Shown here one piece after another: positions 1 through 5,721 of a stretch of DNA of 7,274 nucleotides (position 1 is the first letter of the stretch; every line of letters begins with the position of its first letter). The stretch is from assembly GCA_013152625.1 (NCBI GenBank), contig JAADFY010000059.1, positions 703 to 7,976 of the forward strand, in the 5' to 3' direction. This DNA is from Alphaproteobacteria bacterium. GTDB taxonomy: Bacteria > Pseudomonadota > Alphaproteobacteria > Rhizobiales > Devosiaceae. A model generated the notes under the pieces. That model was not told where the DNA came from. It did no database searches and saw only the letters and a program-made list of their open reading frames with translations. Position numbers and translations under genes: made by a program.

Positions 1-63
1 ATCAAAGCCGACGGCACGTTTGACGAGCTGTTTTTGAAATGGTTTCCGGTGGGATTTTACTAA
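1..63 (+). CDS. C-terminal end of an ABC transporter substrate-binding protein (partial)
   Basis: Frame 1 is open from the window edge to a TAA at 61-63 and encodes 20 residues ending in KWFPVGFY. The stretch 'IKADGTFDELFLKWF' matches the usual C-terminus of family 3 (polar amino acid type) periplasmic substrate-binding proteins, where a final helix carries a 'KADGT(Y/F)...KWF' pattern. Such proteins deliver amino acids or related solutes to an inner-membrane permease. Only the tail is visible, so substrate and gene name cannot be given. The stop codon is followed after one base by a long palindrome that may close the transcript. The family call rests on one short motif. Confidence 0.6.
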   Translation: MKADGTFDELFLKWFPVGFY

Positions 64-64
64 A

Positions 65-110
65 GCGTGTCACCGATAAGTGGACACCGGTTATCGGACA
101 AATGACACGC
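65..110. repeat. Long imperfect palindrome, Hyphomicrobiales-type intergenic repeat, module 1
   Basis: Arms GCGTGTCA (65-72) and TGACACGC (103-110) pair perfectly, and inside them CCGATAA (73-79) pairs with TTATCGG (91-97). This gives a 15-bp stem with an 11-base loop (80-90) and a 5-base bulge ACAAA (98-102) on one side. The loop with its flanks, 'AAGTGGACACCGGTT', resembles palindromes I recall as frequent between genes in Hyphomicrobiales genomes. No T-tract follows directly, so this is not a textbook intrinsic terminator. Its place between two convergent genes would suit a transcript 3' end or mRNA-stabilising hairpin. Confidence 0.7.
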
Positions 111-126
111 GTCAAAAAGAGACCAG

Positions 127-163
127 GAGCCCTGTTTTGATTCCATCAAAACAGGATATGCTC
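127..163. repeat. Perfect 11-bp hairpin, module 2 of the intergenic repeat
   Basis: CCTGTTTTGAT (131-141) and ATCAAAACAGG (145-155) form a perfect 11-bp stem around the loop TCC (142-144). GAGC (127-130) and GCTC (160-163) extend the stem beyond a one-sided ATAT bulge (156-159). The trailing GCTCTAG is a typical end of rhizobial-type intergenic palindromes. The hairpin sits 16 bp past the stop of the minus-strand hydroxylase gene. Read on that strand it is followed by a TCTTTTT run about 11 bases beyond the stem, so it is at best a weak terminator for that gene. Confidence 0.65.
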
Positions 164-178
164 TAGTGCGCGACGGGG

Positions 179-991
179 CTATTTCCGAAACGGAAACAAA
201 AGAGCCCAGCCGATTTTTTCCGGCCCGCTTTGTTGATGATCCCGCAGCCCCACCACCATGCCGTCATGGCCTTTTTCCGGCTGATCCCGGTACACCCCGA
301 ACGCCCGGTCCCAGATCGACAGGAAAAACCCGTAATTACTGTCGGTCTCCCGCCGGATTTCCGAATGATGAACCCGGTGCATGTCCGGGGTGACGATGAC
401 GGGGCGCAAGAATCGGTCCAGGGCGGGCGGCAGTTTCAGGTTGGCATGGTTAAACACCGCCGACCCGTTGACCGCCGCCTCGAACACCACCACCACGATG
501 GCCGCTGGCCCCAGCGCGACAACGGCGATGGCTTTGACAAAGATCGAAAAGATGATCTCGACCGGGTGAAAGCGAAATCCGCTCGATGCGTCCAGATCAT
601 GGTCCGCATGATGCACCCGGTGAAAGCGCCACAGGATCGGGATCTTGTGGGTAATCAGATGCTGGGTCCAGATCAGCAGATCAAGCGCCACAAAAGCAAT
701 GATCGCCTCCAGCCAGAACGGCAGGTCCACCATGTTGAACAGCCCCCAGCCCCGGTCCGAGGCCCACATCGCCGCAATGACCGCAGTGACGGGAATGGCG
801 ATGGTGACCAGGCTGACGGCGGCGAAATCAGAGGCCAGAATGGCAAAATTGGTTGTCCATCGGCGGGTACGCGAATGGCGACGCTTGCGCCGGGGCAGCC
901 AGGTTTCAAGGATCGCCATGACGACAAAGATGGCAATAAAACTGCCCAGGCGAAATTGGCTCTCAGCGACCCCGAAAATTTCCAATGGCAT
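179..991 (-). CDS. Sterol desaturase / fatty acid hydroxylase family membrane protein
   Basis: This 270-residue protein has the histidine clusters of the fatty acid hydroxylase superfamily: HLITH (111-115), HRVHH (124-128), NHAN (181-184) and HRVHH (205-209). These bind a di-iron centre that hydroxylates or desaturates lipid C-H bonds using O2. Hydrophobic segments near 17-32, 53-75, 93-110 and 146-175 make it an inner-membrane protein with its histidines facing the cytoplasm, as is usual in the family. A charged stretch (34-45, WLPRRKRRHSRTRRW region) follows the first helix. The ATG at 991 has GGAG nine bases upstream. Length and motif order are normal and it looks intact. The lipid substrate cannot be told from sequence; neighbours are unrelated. 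It is transcribed away from the GNAT gene and converges on the window's first gene. Confidence 0.9.
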   Translation of the reverse strand: MPLEIFGVAESQFRLGSFIAIFVVMAILETWLPRRKRRHSRTRRWTTNFAILASDFAAVSLVTIAIPVTAVIAAMWASDRGWGLFNMVDLPFWLEAIIAFVALDLLIWTQHLITHKIPILWRFHRVHHADHDLDASSGFRFHPVEIIFSIFVKAIAVVALGPAAIVVVVFEAAVNGSAVFNHANLKLPPALDRFLRPVIVTPDMHRVHHSEIRRETDSNYGFFLSIWDRAFGVYRDQPEKGHDGMVVGLRDHQQSGPEKIGWALLFPFRK

Positions 992-1188
992 GATATTGGC
1001 TCCAGATGACGCAAAAAAGTGCGCCCGTTCAACATGCAGGAGTACTAATATAGACCAATGCCCGGGTCACTGCATATTTACGTGATCGGCCCGGCGTTTA
1101 TGTTCACGCCGCTCATCCCTGTCATCTATGCAATCGAATGTTGCCTCCTGAGGGTTGCATATTTACTAAGATGCTCTGAACCGTATGG
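992..1188. other. Divergent intergenic region with an 11-bp direct repeat
   Basis: This 197-bp spacer separates the divergent hydroxylase and GNAT genes. It contains TGCATATTTAC twice (1071-1081 and 1156-1166), enclosing 74 bp. A small inverted repeat, GGCGT/ACGCC (1093-1097 and 1106-1110), lies between the copies. On the plus strand TTGCCT (1141-1146) and TACTAA (1164-1169) are 17 bp apart, but this is a weak promoter match. No ORF or RNA gene is evident. Confidence 0.5.
1071..1166 (+). repeat. Pair of 11-bp direct repeats (TGCATATTTAC)
   Basis: Identical 11-mers lie at 1071-1081 and 1156-1166, offset by 85 bp, upstream of the low-GC acetyltransferase gene. They could be paired regulator sites, a target-site duplication of a small vanished or degenerate insertion, or chance in an AT-rich spacer. 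The 74 bp between them have no convincing terminal inverted repeats. Confidence 0.5.
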
Positions 1189-1674
1189 ATGGTGGCCACA
1201 TTGAAACACAAAATTACCTTCGGCCGACTACCTGAGATAGAGCCGGACGAAATTATTGCTCACATGTCCAGTCCCCGCGTTGCCGAGCACATGCCGCTTC
1301 TGACATTCGATTGGGACAGATCTGCCGTCGCCAAATTTGTCGCGACTAAGGAAGAGTGCTGGAACCGTGATGGGCTTGGGCATTGGGCTATATTGTCAAA
1401 CGGAAAATACGTCGGTTGGGGCGGTTTTCAAAAAGAGGGTGAGGAATGGGACTACGGTTTGGTCCTAAAGCCAAATTCCTTTGGACTCGGCATACACATC
1501 TCAAAAAAAGCAGTTGATTTTGCCATCGCTGATGAGCGCATTCCATTCATAACTTTCCTTTTACCTCCATCGCGCAAAAACCTAAGAGCGCTTGAAAGGT
1601 TCGGTGCGAGTTTTGTCGGTGAAACAGAATACGATGGTGCACGGTTTCTCAAATTTCGACTTGAAACAGCATAA
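1189..1674 (+). CDS. GNAT-family N-acetyltransferase (RimJ/RimL-like)
   Basis: The gene encodes 161 residues with the layout of RimJ/RimL-type GNAT enzymes, which move an acetyl group from acetyl-CoA to an amine. The central strand region 'GHWAILSNGKYVGWGGF' (64-80) is the usual β2-β4 part. 'PNSFGLG' (95-101) stands where the acetyl-CoA pyrophosphate loop (Q/RxxGxG/A) belongs, in degenerate form. 'SRKNLRALERFGASFVGE' (128-145) is the typical 'N..S...L.+.GF...GE' C-terminal motif. The substrate is unknown; drug, protein N-terminus and small-metabolite acetylation are all possible. The ATG at 1189 has no good Shine-Dalgarno sequence. Base composition is strikingly lower in GC than the flanking genes (26/60 at 1201-1260, 23/60 at 1501-1560), which suggests recent transfer. 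It stands alone and converges on the GFA gene. Confidence 0.85.
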   Translation: MVATLKHKITFGRLPEIEPDEIIAHMSSPRVAEHMPLLTFDWDRSAVAKFVATKEECWNRDGLGHWAILSNGKYVGWGGFQKEGEEWDYGLVLKPNSFGLGIHISKKAVDFAIADERIPFITFLLPPSRKNLRALERFGASFVGETEYDGARFLKFRLETA

Positions 1675-1741
1675 TGGCTTTGTCCGCATTGCTGACATTT
1701 GGCCCGTTGCCAAACCCATCGGTTACCTCGTAACGACGCCT

Positions 1742-1758
1742 TGGCACCGCTTGTGCCA
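1742..1758. terminator. Small hairpin between convergent genes, possible terminator
   Basis: TGGCAC (1742-1747) and GTGCCA (1753-1758) form a perfect 6-bp stem with loop CGCTT. It lies two bases past the GFA stop and 67 bp past the GNAT stop. There is no T-tract on either strand, so an intrinsic terminator function is uncertain. Confidence 0.3.
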
Positions 1759-1759
1759 C

Positions 1760-2152
1760 CTACCTTTCAAAGCGATCCGTGGCGTTGCGATCGCGCTCGT
1801 ATCGTCTTGTGAGCGCAAATGTCGGCAACCAGGTTTCGCGACGCACGGTCCAGCTTTCGTAGGTTGGCACTAGTTGGTCCGGGGCATCCAGTGATCCCAG
1901 GTTCACTTCGATTTCGTCTGCGGTACGTGCAAAAACCGATGAGCCGCAGCGGGGGCAGAAAAACCGTCCGGCGTAGTCTCTTGTTTCGCCATCGATCGTT
2001 ACCGCATCGCAAGGAAATATCGCCGAAGCGTGAAAAAGAGTGCCGTGATGCTTGCGGCAGTCCAGACAATGACAAAGGCCAACCCGGTCAGGCAGTCCCA
2101 GCGCAACAATTCGAACGTTGCCGCAAGAGCAACCGCCGGTGAACCTGTCCAT
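1760..2152 (-). CDS. GFA (CENP-V/GFA domain) family zinc protein
   Basis: This 130-residue protein carries the full cysteine set of the GFA/CENP-V fold: GGCSCGNVR (6-14; C8, C10), CHCLDCRK (27-34; C27, C29, C32) and FCPRCGS (65-71; C66, C69). The later 'VNLGSLDAPD' and 'ESWTVRRETWLP' stretches are also family-typical. The cysteines bind structural and catalytic zinc. The founding member was described as a glutathione-dependent formaldehyde-activating enzyme, but most members are uncharacterised, so no reaction should be assumed. The start at 2152 is well fixed by AGAGGAGA six bases upstream. Length matches the family. It lies 128 bp downstream of the TerB-like gene on the same strand with its own possible promoter, so it is probably transcribed separately. 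No formaldehyde-metabolism gene is nearby. Confidence 0.92.
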   Translation of the reverse strand: MDRFTGGCSCGNVRIVALGLPDRVGLCHCLDCRKHHGTLFHASAIFPCDAVTIDGETRDYAGRFFCPRCGSSVFARTADEIEVNLGSLDAPDQLVPTYESWTVRRETWLPTFALTRRYERDRNATDRFER

Positions 2153-2158
2153 GTGCGG

Positions 2159-2166
2159 TCTCCTCT
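2159..2166 (-). promoter_or_regulatory. Strong ribosome binding site of the GFA gene
   Basis: AGAGGAGA on the minus strand ends six bases before the ATG at 2152. It is the best Shine-Dalgarno match among the upstream sites examined here and settles the start codon. Confidence 0.75.
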
Positions 2167-2182
2167 GAAATCAACCCGTCAA

Positions 2183-2211
2183 AATATATGCACAAGACGC
2201 CGATGGTTTAA
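2183..2211 (-). promoter_or_regulatory. Possible promoter of the GFA gene
   Basis: On the minus strand TTAAAC (2211-2206) and TATATT (2188-2183) are 17 bp apart. They would give a transcript start near 2176, about 24 bases before the GFA start codon, leaving room for the strong ribosome binding site. The -10 box matches sigma-70 at 5 of 6 positions, the -35 box only at 3 of 6. Confidence 0.3.
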
Positions 2212-2280
2212 CCGACATGATGGAAATGCCGGAACAAGGTGAGAAATTCCACTGGGCGTTGGCGTCGCAAAAGCCATCCG

Positions 2281-2685
2281 TTACGCCCTGCGGTGGCGGG
2301 CCCGGGCCGAGGCTTCAATGGCCGCCACGGTCAGGGCGGGCACGCCAAACCGGTCGCGAATGACTTCGAGCACCCGCGTTTCCTCGTCTGGCACGTCCAG
2401 ATCGGCCGCTGCAACCTCAATGGCGACCGCGTAAACCGTGTCCACCAGTTCTGGCGGGACTGCCTGCACGGCCTCGTCAAGAACGCCCGCCAGCCCGCGA
2501 CTGGCTAAAAGTTCGGCGCACTGGTTGGCAATTTCCGGCAACTCGGCCTCGTCGAACCCGTCAAATATGGGAAAGTTTCGAACAATCGAGCCGATCTTTT
2601 TGAATTCGGCGTCAGCCATGGCCCGATCGGCGGCTGAGACAATGACCATGATATATACAAGTGCGTTCTGGGTGCTAAGCGCCAT
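2281..2685 (-). CDS. TerB-like (tellurite resistance TerB family) protein
   Basis: The protein is 134 residues, helical and acidic, with the two-part TerB pattern. An N-terminal helix, 'VIVSAADRAMADAEFKKIGSI', has acidic residues D20, D25 and E27. It is matched by a C-terminal helix pair, 'AIEVAAADLDVPDEE' (88-102), with D95, D97, D100, E101 and E102. TerB-type domains bind divalent metals and are found in stress or membrane-associated roles; the family name does not prove tellurite resistance and no other ter gene is present. The frame stays open upstream to about 2991, but family resemblance starts at 'MALSTQ'. I chose ATG 2685, with AGGA ten bases upstream; ATG 2694 (three residues longer) is nearly as good. 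It is intact, cytoplasmic by sequence, and divergent from lysK. Confidence 0.8.
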   Translation of the reverse strand: MALSTQNALVYIMVIVSAADRAMADAEFKKIGSIVRNFPIFDGFDEAELPEIANQCAELLASRGLAGVLDEAVQAVPPELVDTVYAVAIEVAAADLDVPDEETRVLEVIRDRFGVPALTVAAIEASARARHRRA

Positions 2686-2872
2686 ATTGACCATATCCTG
2701 AGGGTGCCTTTTCGGAATTGGCAAGTTAGGTATGACGACCAGTGAATACAAGCGTACCGGGCCAACAATTCGAGCCGGAGTGCGGCCCCGCCATTGACCG
2801 CGACCATAGCCCCGTGCCACATCCCGCCCCGGACGCACTACAGCCTCGGGGCAGCCAAGAGCAAACGAAATT

Positions 2873-4498
2873 ATGGCCGAACACAAAACCGTATTGACCG
2901 ACGAATATTTTGAGGCCGCTCTTGCATCCCGTGCCTGGCCGTTTGAGGAGGCGCGGCGCCTTGTCTCAAGAATAAACCGTAACCCCGACAAGTATTCCTC
3001 GGCCCGCCCGGTTCTGTTTCAGACCGGTTACGGCCCCTCCGGCCTGCCCCACATCGGCACATTTGCCGAGGTGGTGCGCACGTCAATGGTCCGGTTTGCC
3101 TTTCGGCTGCTGACCAGAGATGCGGTACCCACCCGGCTGGTGTGTTTTTCCGATGATATGGACGGATTGCGCAAGGTGCCGGACAACGTGCCCGACAAGG
3201 CCCGTATGATCCAGTATCTCGGCCAGCCCCTCAGCCGGATACCGGACCCCTTTACCGATGAATACCCCTCGTTCGGTGCCGGCAACAATGCCCGTTTGCG
3301 CGCATTTCTGGACCGGTTCGGCTTTGACTATGAATTTATCAGTTCCACCGACCAATACACCTCGGGTCGGTTTGATGCCGGGTTGGTGCGCATGCTTGAG
3401 GTGTATGACCAGGTCATGGAAATCATGCTGCCGACACTGGGGGAAGAGCGTCGGGCCACATACTCTCCCTTTTTGCCCGTTTGCCCGCGCACCGGTGCTG
3501 TGTTGCAGGTGCCGGTGTTAGAGACCCGACCCAAAGACGCCACCATCGTCTATGCCGATCCTGAAACCGGCGAAAAAATGGTGACCAAAGTCACCGGCGG
3601 CGCGGTCAAGTGTCAATGGAAAGCGGACTGGGCATTGCGCTGGTTTGTTCTCGGGGTGGACTATGAAATGTCGGGCAAGGACCTCATTGAATCGGTGCGT
3701 CTGGGCGGCAGGATTTTGAAAAAACTGGGCGGGCAGCCCCCCGAAGGTTTTAGTTATGAGTTGTTTCTGGATGAAAACGGGCAAAAAATATCCAAGTCGA
3801 GAGGCAATGGCCTGACCATGGACCAGTGGCTGGCCTACGCTTCACAGGAAAGCCTTTCTTTATATATGTTTCAAAAGCCCCGGGCTGCCAAGCGGCTTTA
3901 CTTCGATGTTATTCCAAAGGCGGTGGATGAATATTATGCCTTTGCCAACGCCTATCAGGGGCAAACCGTCGCCGAGCGGCTGGGCAACCCACTGTTTCAT
4001 ATCCATTCCGGGGCCCCCGCGGTTACTGAAACCCCTTTGAGCTTTGCCTTGCTGCTCAATCTGGTATCGGCTGCCAATGCCCGCAAGGCAACGGTTCTGT
4101 GGGGATTTATTTCGCGCTATGTGCCCGACGCCACCCCTCAGTCTCACCCTGAGCTTGACCTTCTGGTCGGATTTGCCATTCGCTATTTTGCCGATTTCGT
4201 ATTGCCGAAAAAATCCTTCCGCCCCGCCAGCGATAAAGAACGCTCCGCCCTAGAGGCCCTGCGCGACGCCCTGGGGAAAATTGACGAACCTGCAGATGCC
4301 ACCGCCATTCAGAACGTGGTTTATGAGGTGGGCAAGAACGCCGGGTTCGAGCCGCTGCGGACCTGGTTCTCAGCCCTGTATCAGGTGCTGCTTGGTCAGG
4401 ATCAGGGCCCGCGTTTCGGCTCGTTTGTAGCGTTGTATGGCGTAAGCGAAACCCGGGAGCTTATTGATCAGGCTCTGGCGGGGAAACTGGCGGGATGA
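2873..4498 (+). CDS. lysK: Lysyl-tRNA synthetase, class I (LysK type)
   Basis: This 541-residue enzyme charges tRNA-Lys with lysine in an ATP-dependent reaction in the cytoplasm. It is the class I form (archaea, spirochaetes, many alphaproteobacteria), not the class II LysS of most bacteria. The Rossmann catalytic domain begins with 'FQTGYGPSGLPHIGTF' (49-64), holding the HIGH-type motif PHIG (59-62). The KMSKS-type loop is KISKS (305-309). 'SDDMDGLRKVPDNVP' and 'DYEMSGKDLI' are further conserved class I LysRS segments, and the C-terminal half is the helical anticodon-binding region ending near 'RFGSFVALYGV'. Length and motifs are normal. ATG 2873 is the only sensible start, with no clear Shine-Dalgarno (just an AAGAG about 12 bases upstream). 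No T-box leader is visible in the 187 bp before it. It converges on the S24 regulator with a 28-bp gap. Confidence 0.96.
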   Translation: MAEHKTVLTDEYFEAALASRAWPFEEARRLVSRINRNPDKYSSARPVLFQTGYGPSGLPHIGTFAEVVRTSMVRFAFRLLTRDAVPTRLVCFSDDMDGLRKVPDNVPDKARMIQYLGQPLSRIPDPFTDEYPSFGAGNNARLRAFLDRFGFDYEFISSTDQYTSGRFDAGLVRMLEVYDQVMEIMLPTLGEERRATYSPFLPVCPRTGAVLQVPVLETRPKDATIVYADPETGEKMVTKVTGGAVKCQWKADWALRWFVLGVDYEMSGKDLIESVRLGGRILKKLGGQPPEGFSYELFLDENGQKISKSRGNGLTMDQWLAYASQESLSLYMFQKPRAAKRLYFDVIPKAVDEYYAFANAYQGQTVAERLGNPLFHIHSGAPAVTETPLSFALLLNLVSAANARKATVLWGFISRYVPDATPQSHPELDLLVGFAIRYFADFVLPKKSFRPASDKERSALEALRDALGKIDEPADATAIQNVVYEVGKNAGFEPLRTWFSALYQVLLGQDQGPRFGSFVALYGVSETRELIDQALAGKLAG

Positions 4499-4526
4499 AT
4501 GTCTGCCTCCCGACCGTCCGCCCGCT

Positions 4527-5156
4527 CTATTGGCTGGCCCACTTGATCCGGGCCATCCACGCCACCTTGCTTTCGGGCAGGATCCGTGGCGGATGGTCTC
4601 GATGAAGCGAGTGCAATTCGATGGTGTTGGCGGTCTGGCGATAGAGCACTTTGGCCATCACTTCGTCATCCACCGTGCGCACCACCACCTTGTCGCCCCG
4701 CCGGGGCCGGTCGGTTGCCGAAACAATGATAATGTCCCCATGGCGGTATAGCGGCATCATGGACTCGCCGGATACTTCGAGCGCATAGGTGCGTTCACCC
4801 CCCGCATCGGGAAATGCAACTTCCTCCCAGCCCCGTCCGGCCGGGTGCCCTTCTTCATCGAAAAACCCGCCGGCCCCGGCCTGGGCCAGACCCAAAAGCG
4901 GCACCCGGATGGATCGTGGCTGATCGCTGTTGCGCCCCTGGTTGAAAAATTCTTCCGGGGTTTCCTTGGTCAGATCGAGTATTTTGGACAAGATTTCCGT
5001 GGACGGCCAGCGCTGGCGACCGGTCTTGGAAACCCGCTTGGAGCGGTTGATCGTGGTTGGATCGAGCTTGGCCCGGCGGGCCAGCCCGGACACCGAAAAT
5101 CCGTGCCGTTCTGCCAGCGCATCAATGGCTTGCCACACGCTGCTATGGGTGATCAT
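4527..5156 (-). CDS. HTH transcriptional regulator with S24 (LexA/CI-like) peptidase domain
   Basis: This 209-residue protein joins an N-terminal helix-turn-helix DNA-binding region (about 5-70, with 'SVSGLARRAKLDPTTINR' as the likely HTH) to a C-terminal S24 peptidase fold (about 84-205). Ser132 in SGESMMP and Lys169 in MAKVLY are the expected catalytic dyad. Their 37-residue spacing equals that of E. coli LexA (S119/K156). The linker 'AQAGAGG' (91-97) has an Ala-Gly (A93-G94) that could be the self-cleavage bond. Such proteins repress promoters and are inactivated by self-cleavage, often under DNA stress; whether this one is cleaved is inferred. It is not LexA itself, whose winged helix differs. 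ATG 5156 has no Shine-Dalgarno, and an in-frame stop at 5177-5175 rules out longer forms. Tandem operator-like sites in its leader suggest autorepression. No phage genes are adjacent. Confidence 0.9.
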   Translation of the reverse strand: MITHSSVWQAIDALAERHGFSVSGLARRAKLDPTTINRSKRVSKTGRQRWPSTEILSKILDLTKETPEEFFNQGRNSDQPRSIRVPLLGLAQAGAGGFFDEEGHPAGRGWEEVAFPDAGGERTYALEVSGESMMPLYRHGDIIIVSATDRPRRGDKVVVRTVDDEVMAKVLYRQTANTIELHSLHRDHPPRILPESKVAWMARIKWASQ

Positions 5157-5178
5157 GGGGCGCAGTCTGAATGGTCAA

Positions 5179-5210
5179 GGGAAATTTATCCCAAAAGAGA
5201 AAATTCTCCC
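5179..5210 (-). promoter_or_regulatory. Tandem operator-like 14-mers upstream of the S24 regulator
   Basis: Read on the minus strand, GGGAGAATTTTCTC (5210-5197) and GGGATAAATTTCCC (5192-5179) match at 11 of 14 positions. They are separated by TTTT, giving an 18-bp start-to-start spacing. Each copy has partial dyad symmetry (GAGAA/TTCTC; GGGA/TCCC). They lie between the putative promoter and the start codon, the classical position for autorepression. Binding by the neighbouring regulator is inferred. Confidence 0.5.
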
Positions 5211-5216
5211 AATTCT

Positions 5217-5243
5217 ATTATCCGTGTATAACCCATTTGTAAA
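5217..5243 (-). promoter_or_regulatory. Putative sigma-70 promoter of the S24 regulator
   Basis: On the minus strand TTTACA (5243-5238) and GATAAT (5222-5217) each match the consensus hexamers at 5 of 6 positions. The 15-bp spacer is shorter than the ideal 17. Transcription would start near 5210, exactly at the first operator-like 14-mer. Confidence 0.4.
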
Positions 5244-5307
5244 GCACGAGCCGCCCCATCGCCTGCCACAAGCTGTCCGGGCGGATAAATTCAGTTGACG
5301 GTTTCAA

Positions 5308-5336
5308 TTCCCAAGCTGGAAATTCCACCCTATAGA
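5308..5336 (+). promoter_or_regulatory. Possible promoter of DUF952-pyrD
   Basis: TTCCCA (5308-5313) and TATAGA (5331-5336) are 17 bp apart and match the sigma-70 hexamers at 4 of 6 positions each. The spacer contains the palindrome TGGAAATTCCA (5317-5327), a possible operator. A start near 5343 would give a leader of only about 18 bases. Confidence 0.3.
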
Positions 5337-5369
5337 GGCGCCATACAAAACAGAGGCGTCATGCAAAAT
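5334..5369 (+). repeat. 18-bp tandem duplication over the DUF952 ribosome binding site and start
   Basis: AGAGGCGCCATACAAAAC (5334-5351) is followed directly by AGAGGCGTCATGCAAAAT (5352-5369), identical at 15 of 18 positions. The second copy supplies the Shine-Dalgarno AGAGG and the ATG at 5361. The first has the same AGAGG with ATA in place of the start codon. Confidence 0.7.
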
Positions 5370-5720
5370 CCGACCCGACCATCGATGGTTTACAAGGTCT
5401 GCACCCGCGCCCAGTGGCGCGATGCCAGTTTAACGGGGGTGTTTACCGGTGCGCCCGCTGATCTCGCGGACGGATTTATTCATTTCTCCACGGCCAGCCA
5501 GTTGCGCCAGACACTAAAGCTGCACTTTTCGGGGCAAAACAAGCTTTGCCTTCTGGCGGTAAAAACCGACGCCCTTGGGGCCGGTTTGCAGTGGGAGACT
5601 TCCCGGGGCGGGGCGCTGTTTCCCCATCTGTATGAGCCCTTGATGCTTAAACACGTCATCAACGACTGGCCGATAAATGTTGCCGCTGACGGCACGGCAC
5701 ACCTTCCCGAGGGGCTTTGA
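5361..5720 (+). CDS. DUF952 domain-containing protein
   Basis: The gene encodes 119 residues. The core 'YKVCTRAQW' (11-19), 'DGFIHFSTASQL' (38-49) and 'WETSRGGALFPHLY' (78-91) are the hallmark segments of DUF952, a small widespread bacterial family of unknown function. To my recollection the family is grouped with the ADP-ribosyltransferase-like fold, where the His of 'IHFST' and the Glu of 'WETSRGG' would sit in conserved positions; activity is unproven. ATG 5361 is preceded by AGAGG four bases upstream, and both lie in the second copy of an 18-bp tandem repeat. ATG 5385 (MVYK) is closer to the usual family start but lacks a ribosome binding site. It is cytoplasmic by sequence and intact. 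Its stop is one base before the pyrD start, so the two genes are almost certainly co-transcribed. Confidence 0.9.
   Translation: MQNPTRPSMVYKVCTRAQWRDASLTGVFTGAPADLADGFIHFSTASQLRQTLKLHFSGQNKLCLLAVKTDALGAGLQWETSRGGALFPHLYEPLMLKHVINDWPINVAADGTAHLPEGL
5709..5714 (+). promoter_or_regulatory. Ribosome binding site deciding the pyrD start
   Basis: GAGGGG ends seven bases before GTG 5722 and lies inside the last codons of DUF952. It supports GTG 5722 over the in-frame ATG 5677 and implies translational coupling between the two genes. Confidence 0.75.
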
Positions 5721-5721
5721 C

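Noticed and set aside
230..1009. Plus-strand open frame of 259 codons opposite the hydroxylase gene
   Set aside because: It is rich in His, Arg, Asp and Gln as expected for the antisense of a membrane protein gene, has no family motif, and the minus-strand protein has full His clusters.
2794..2822. TTGACC as a lysK -35 box
   Set aside because: Seventeen bases further the sequence is CCACAT, which is not a credible -10 box.
2686..2991. N-terminal extension of the TerB-like frame to ATG 2991
   Set aside because: The extra residues are low-complexity Arg/Gly-rich, run past the divergent lysK start at 2873, and family resemblance begins only at the start near 2685-2694.
4845..5231. Plus-strand 128-codon frame over the S24 regulator
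   Set aside because: It is antisense to a well-supported HTH-S24 protein and has no family features.
5295..5360. Upstream TTG start for DUF952
   Set aside because: No ribosome binding site precedes it and the added residues cover the likely promoter; ATG 5361 has AGAGG.
5677..5721. Upstream ATG start for pyrD
   Set aside because: It would overlap DUF952 by 44 bases and add 15 residues not typical of PyrD; GTG 5722 has a well-placed GAGGGG.
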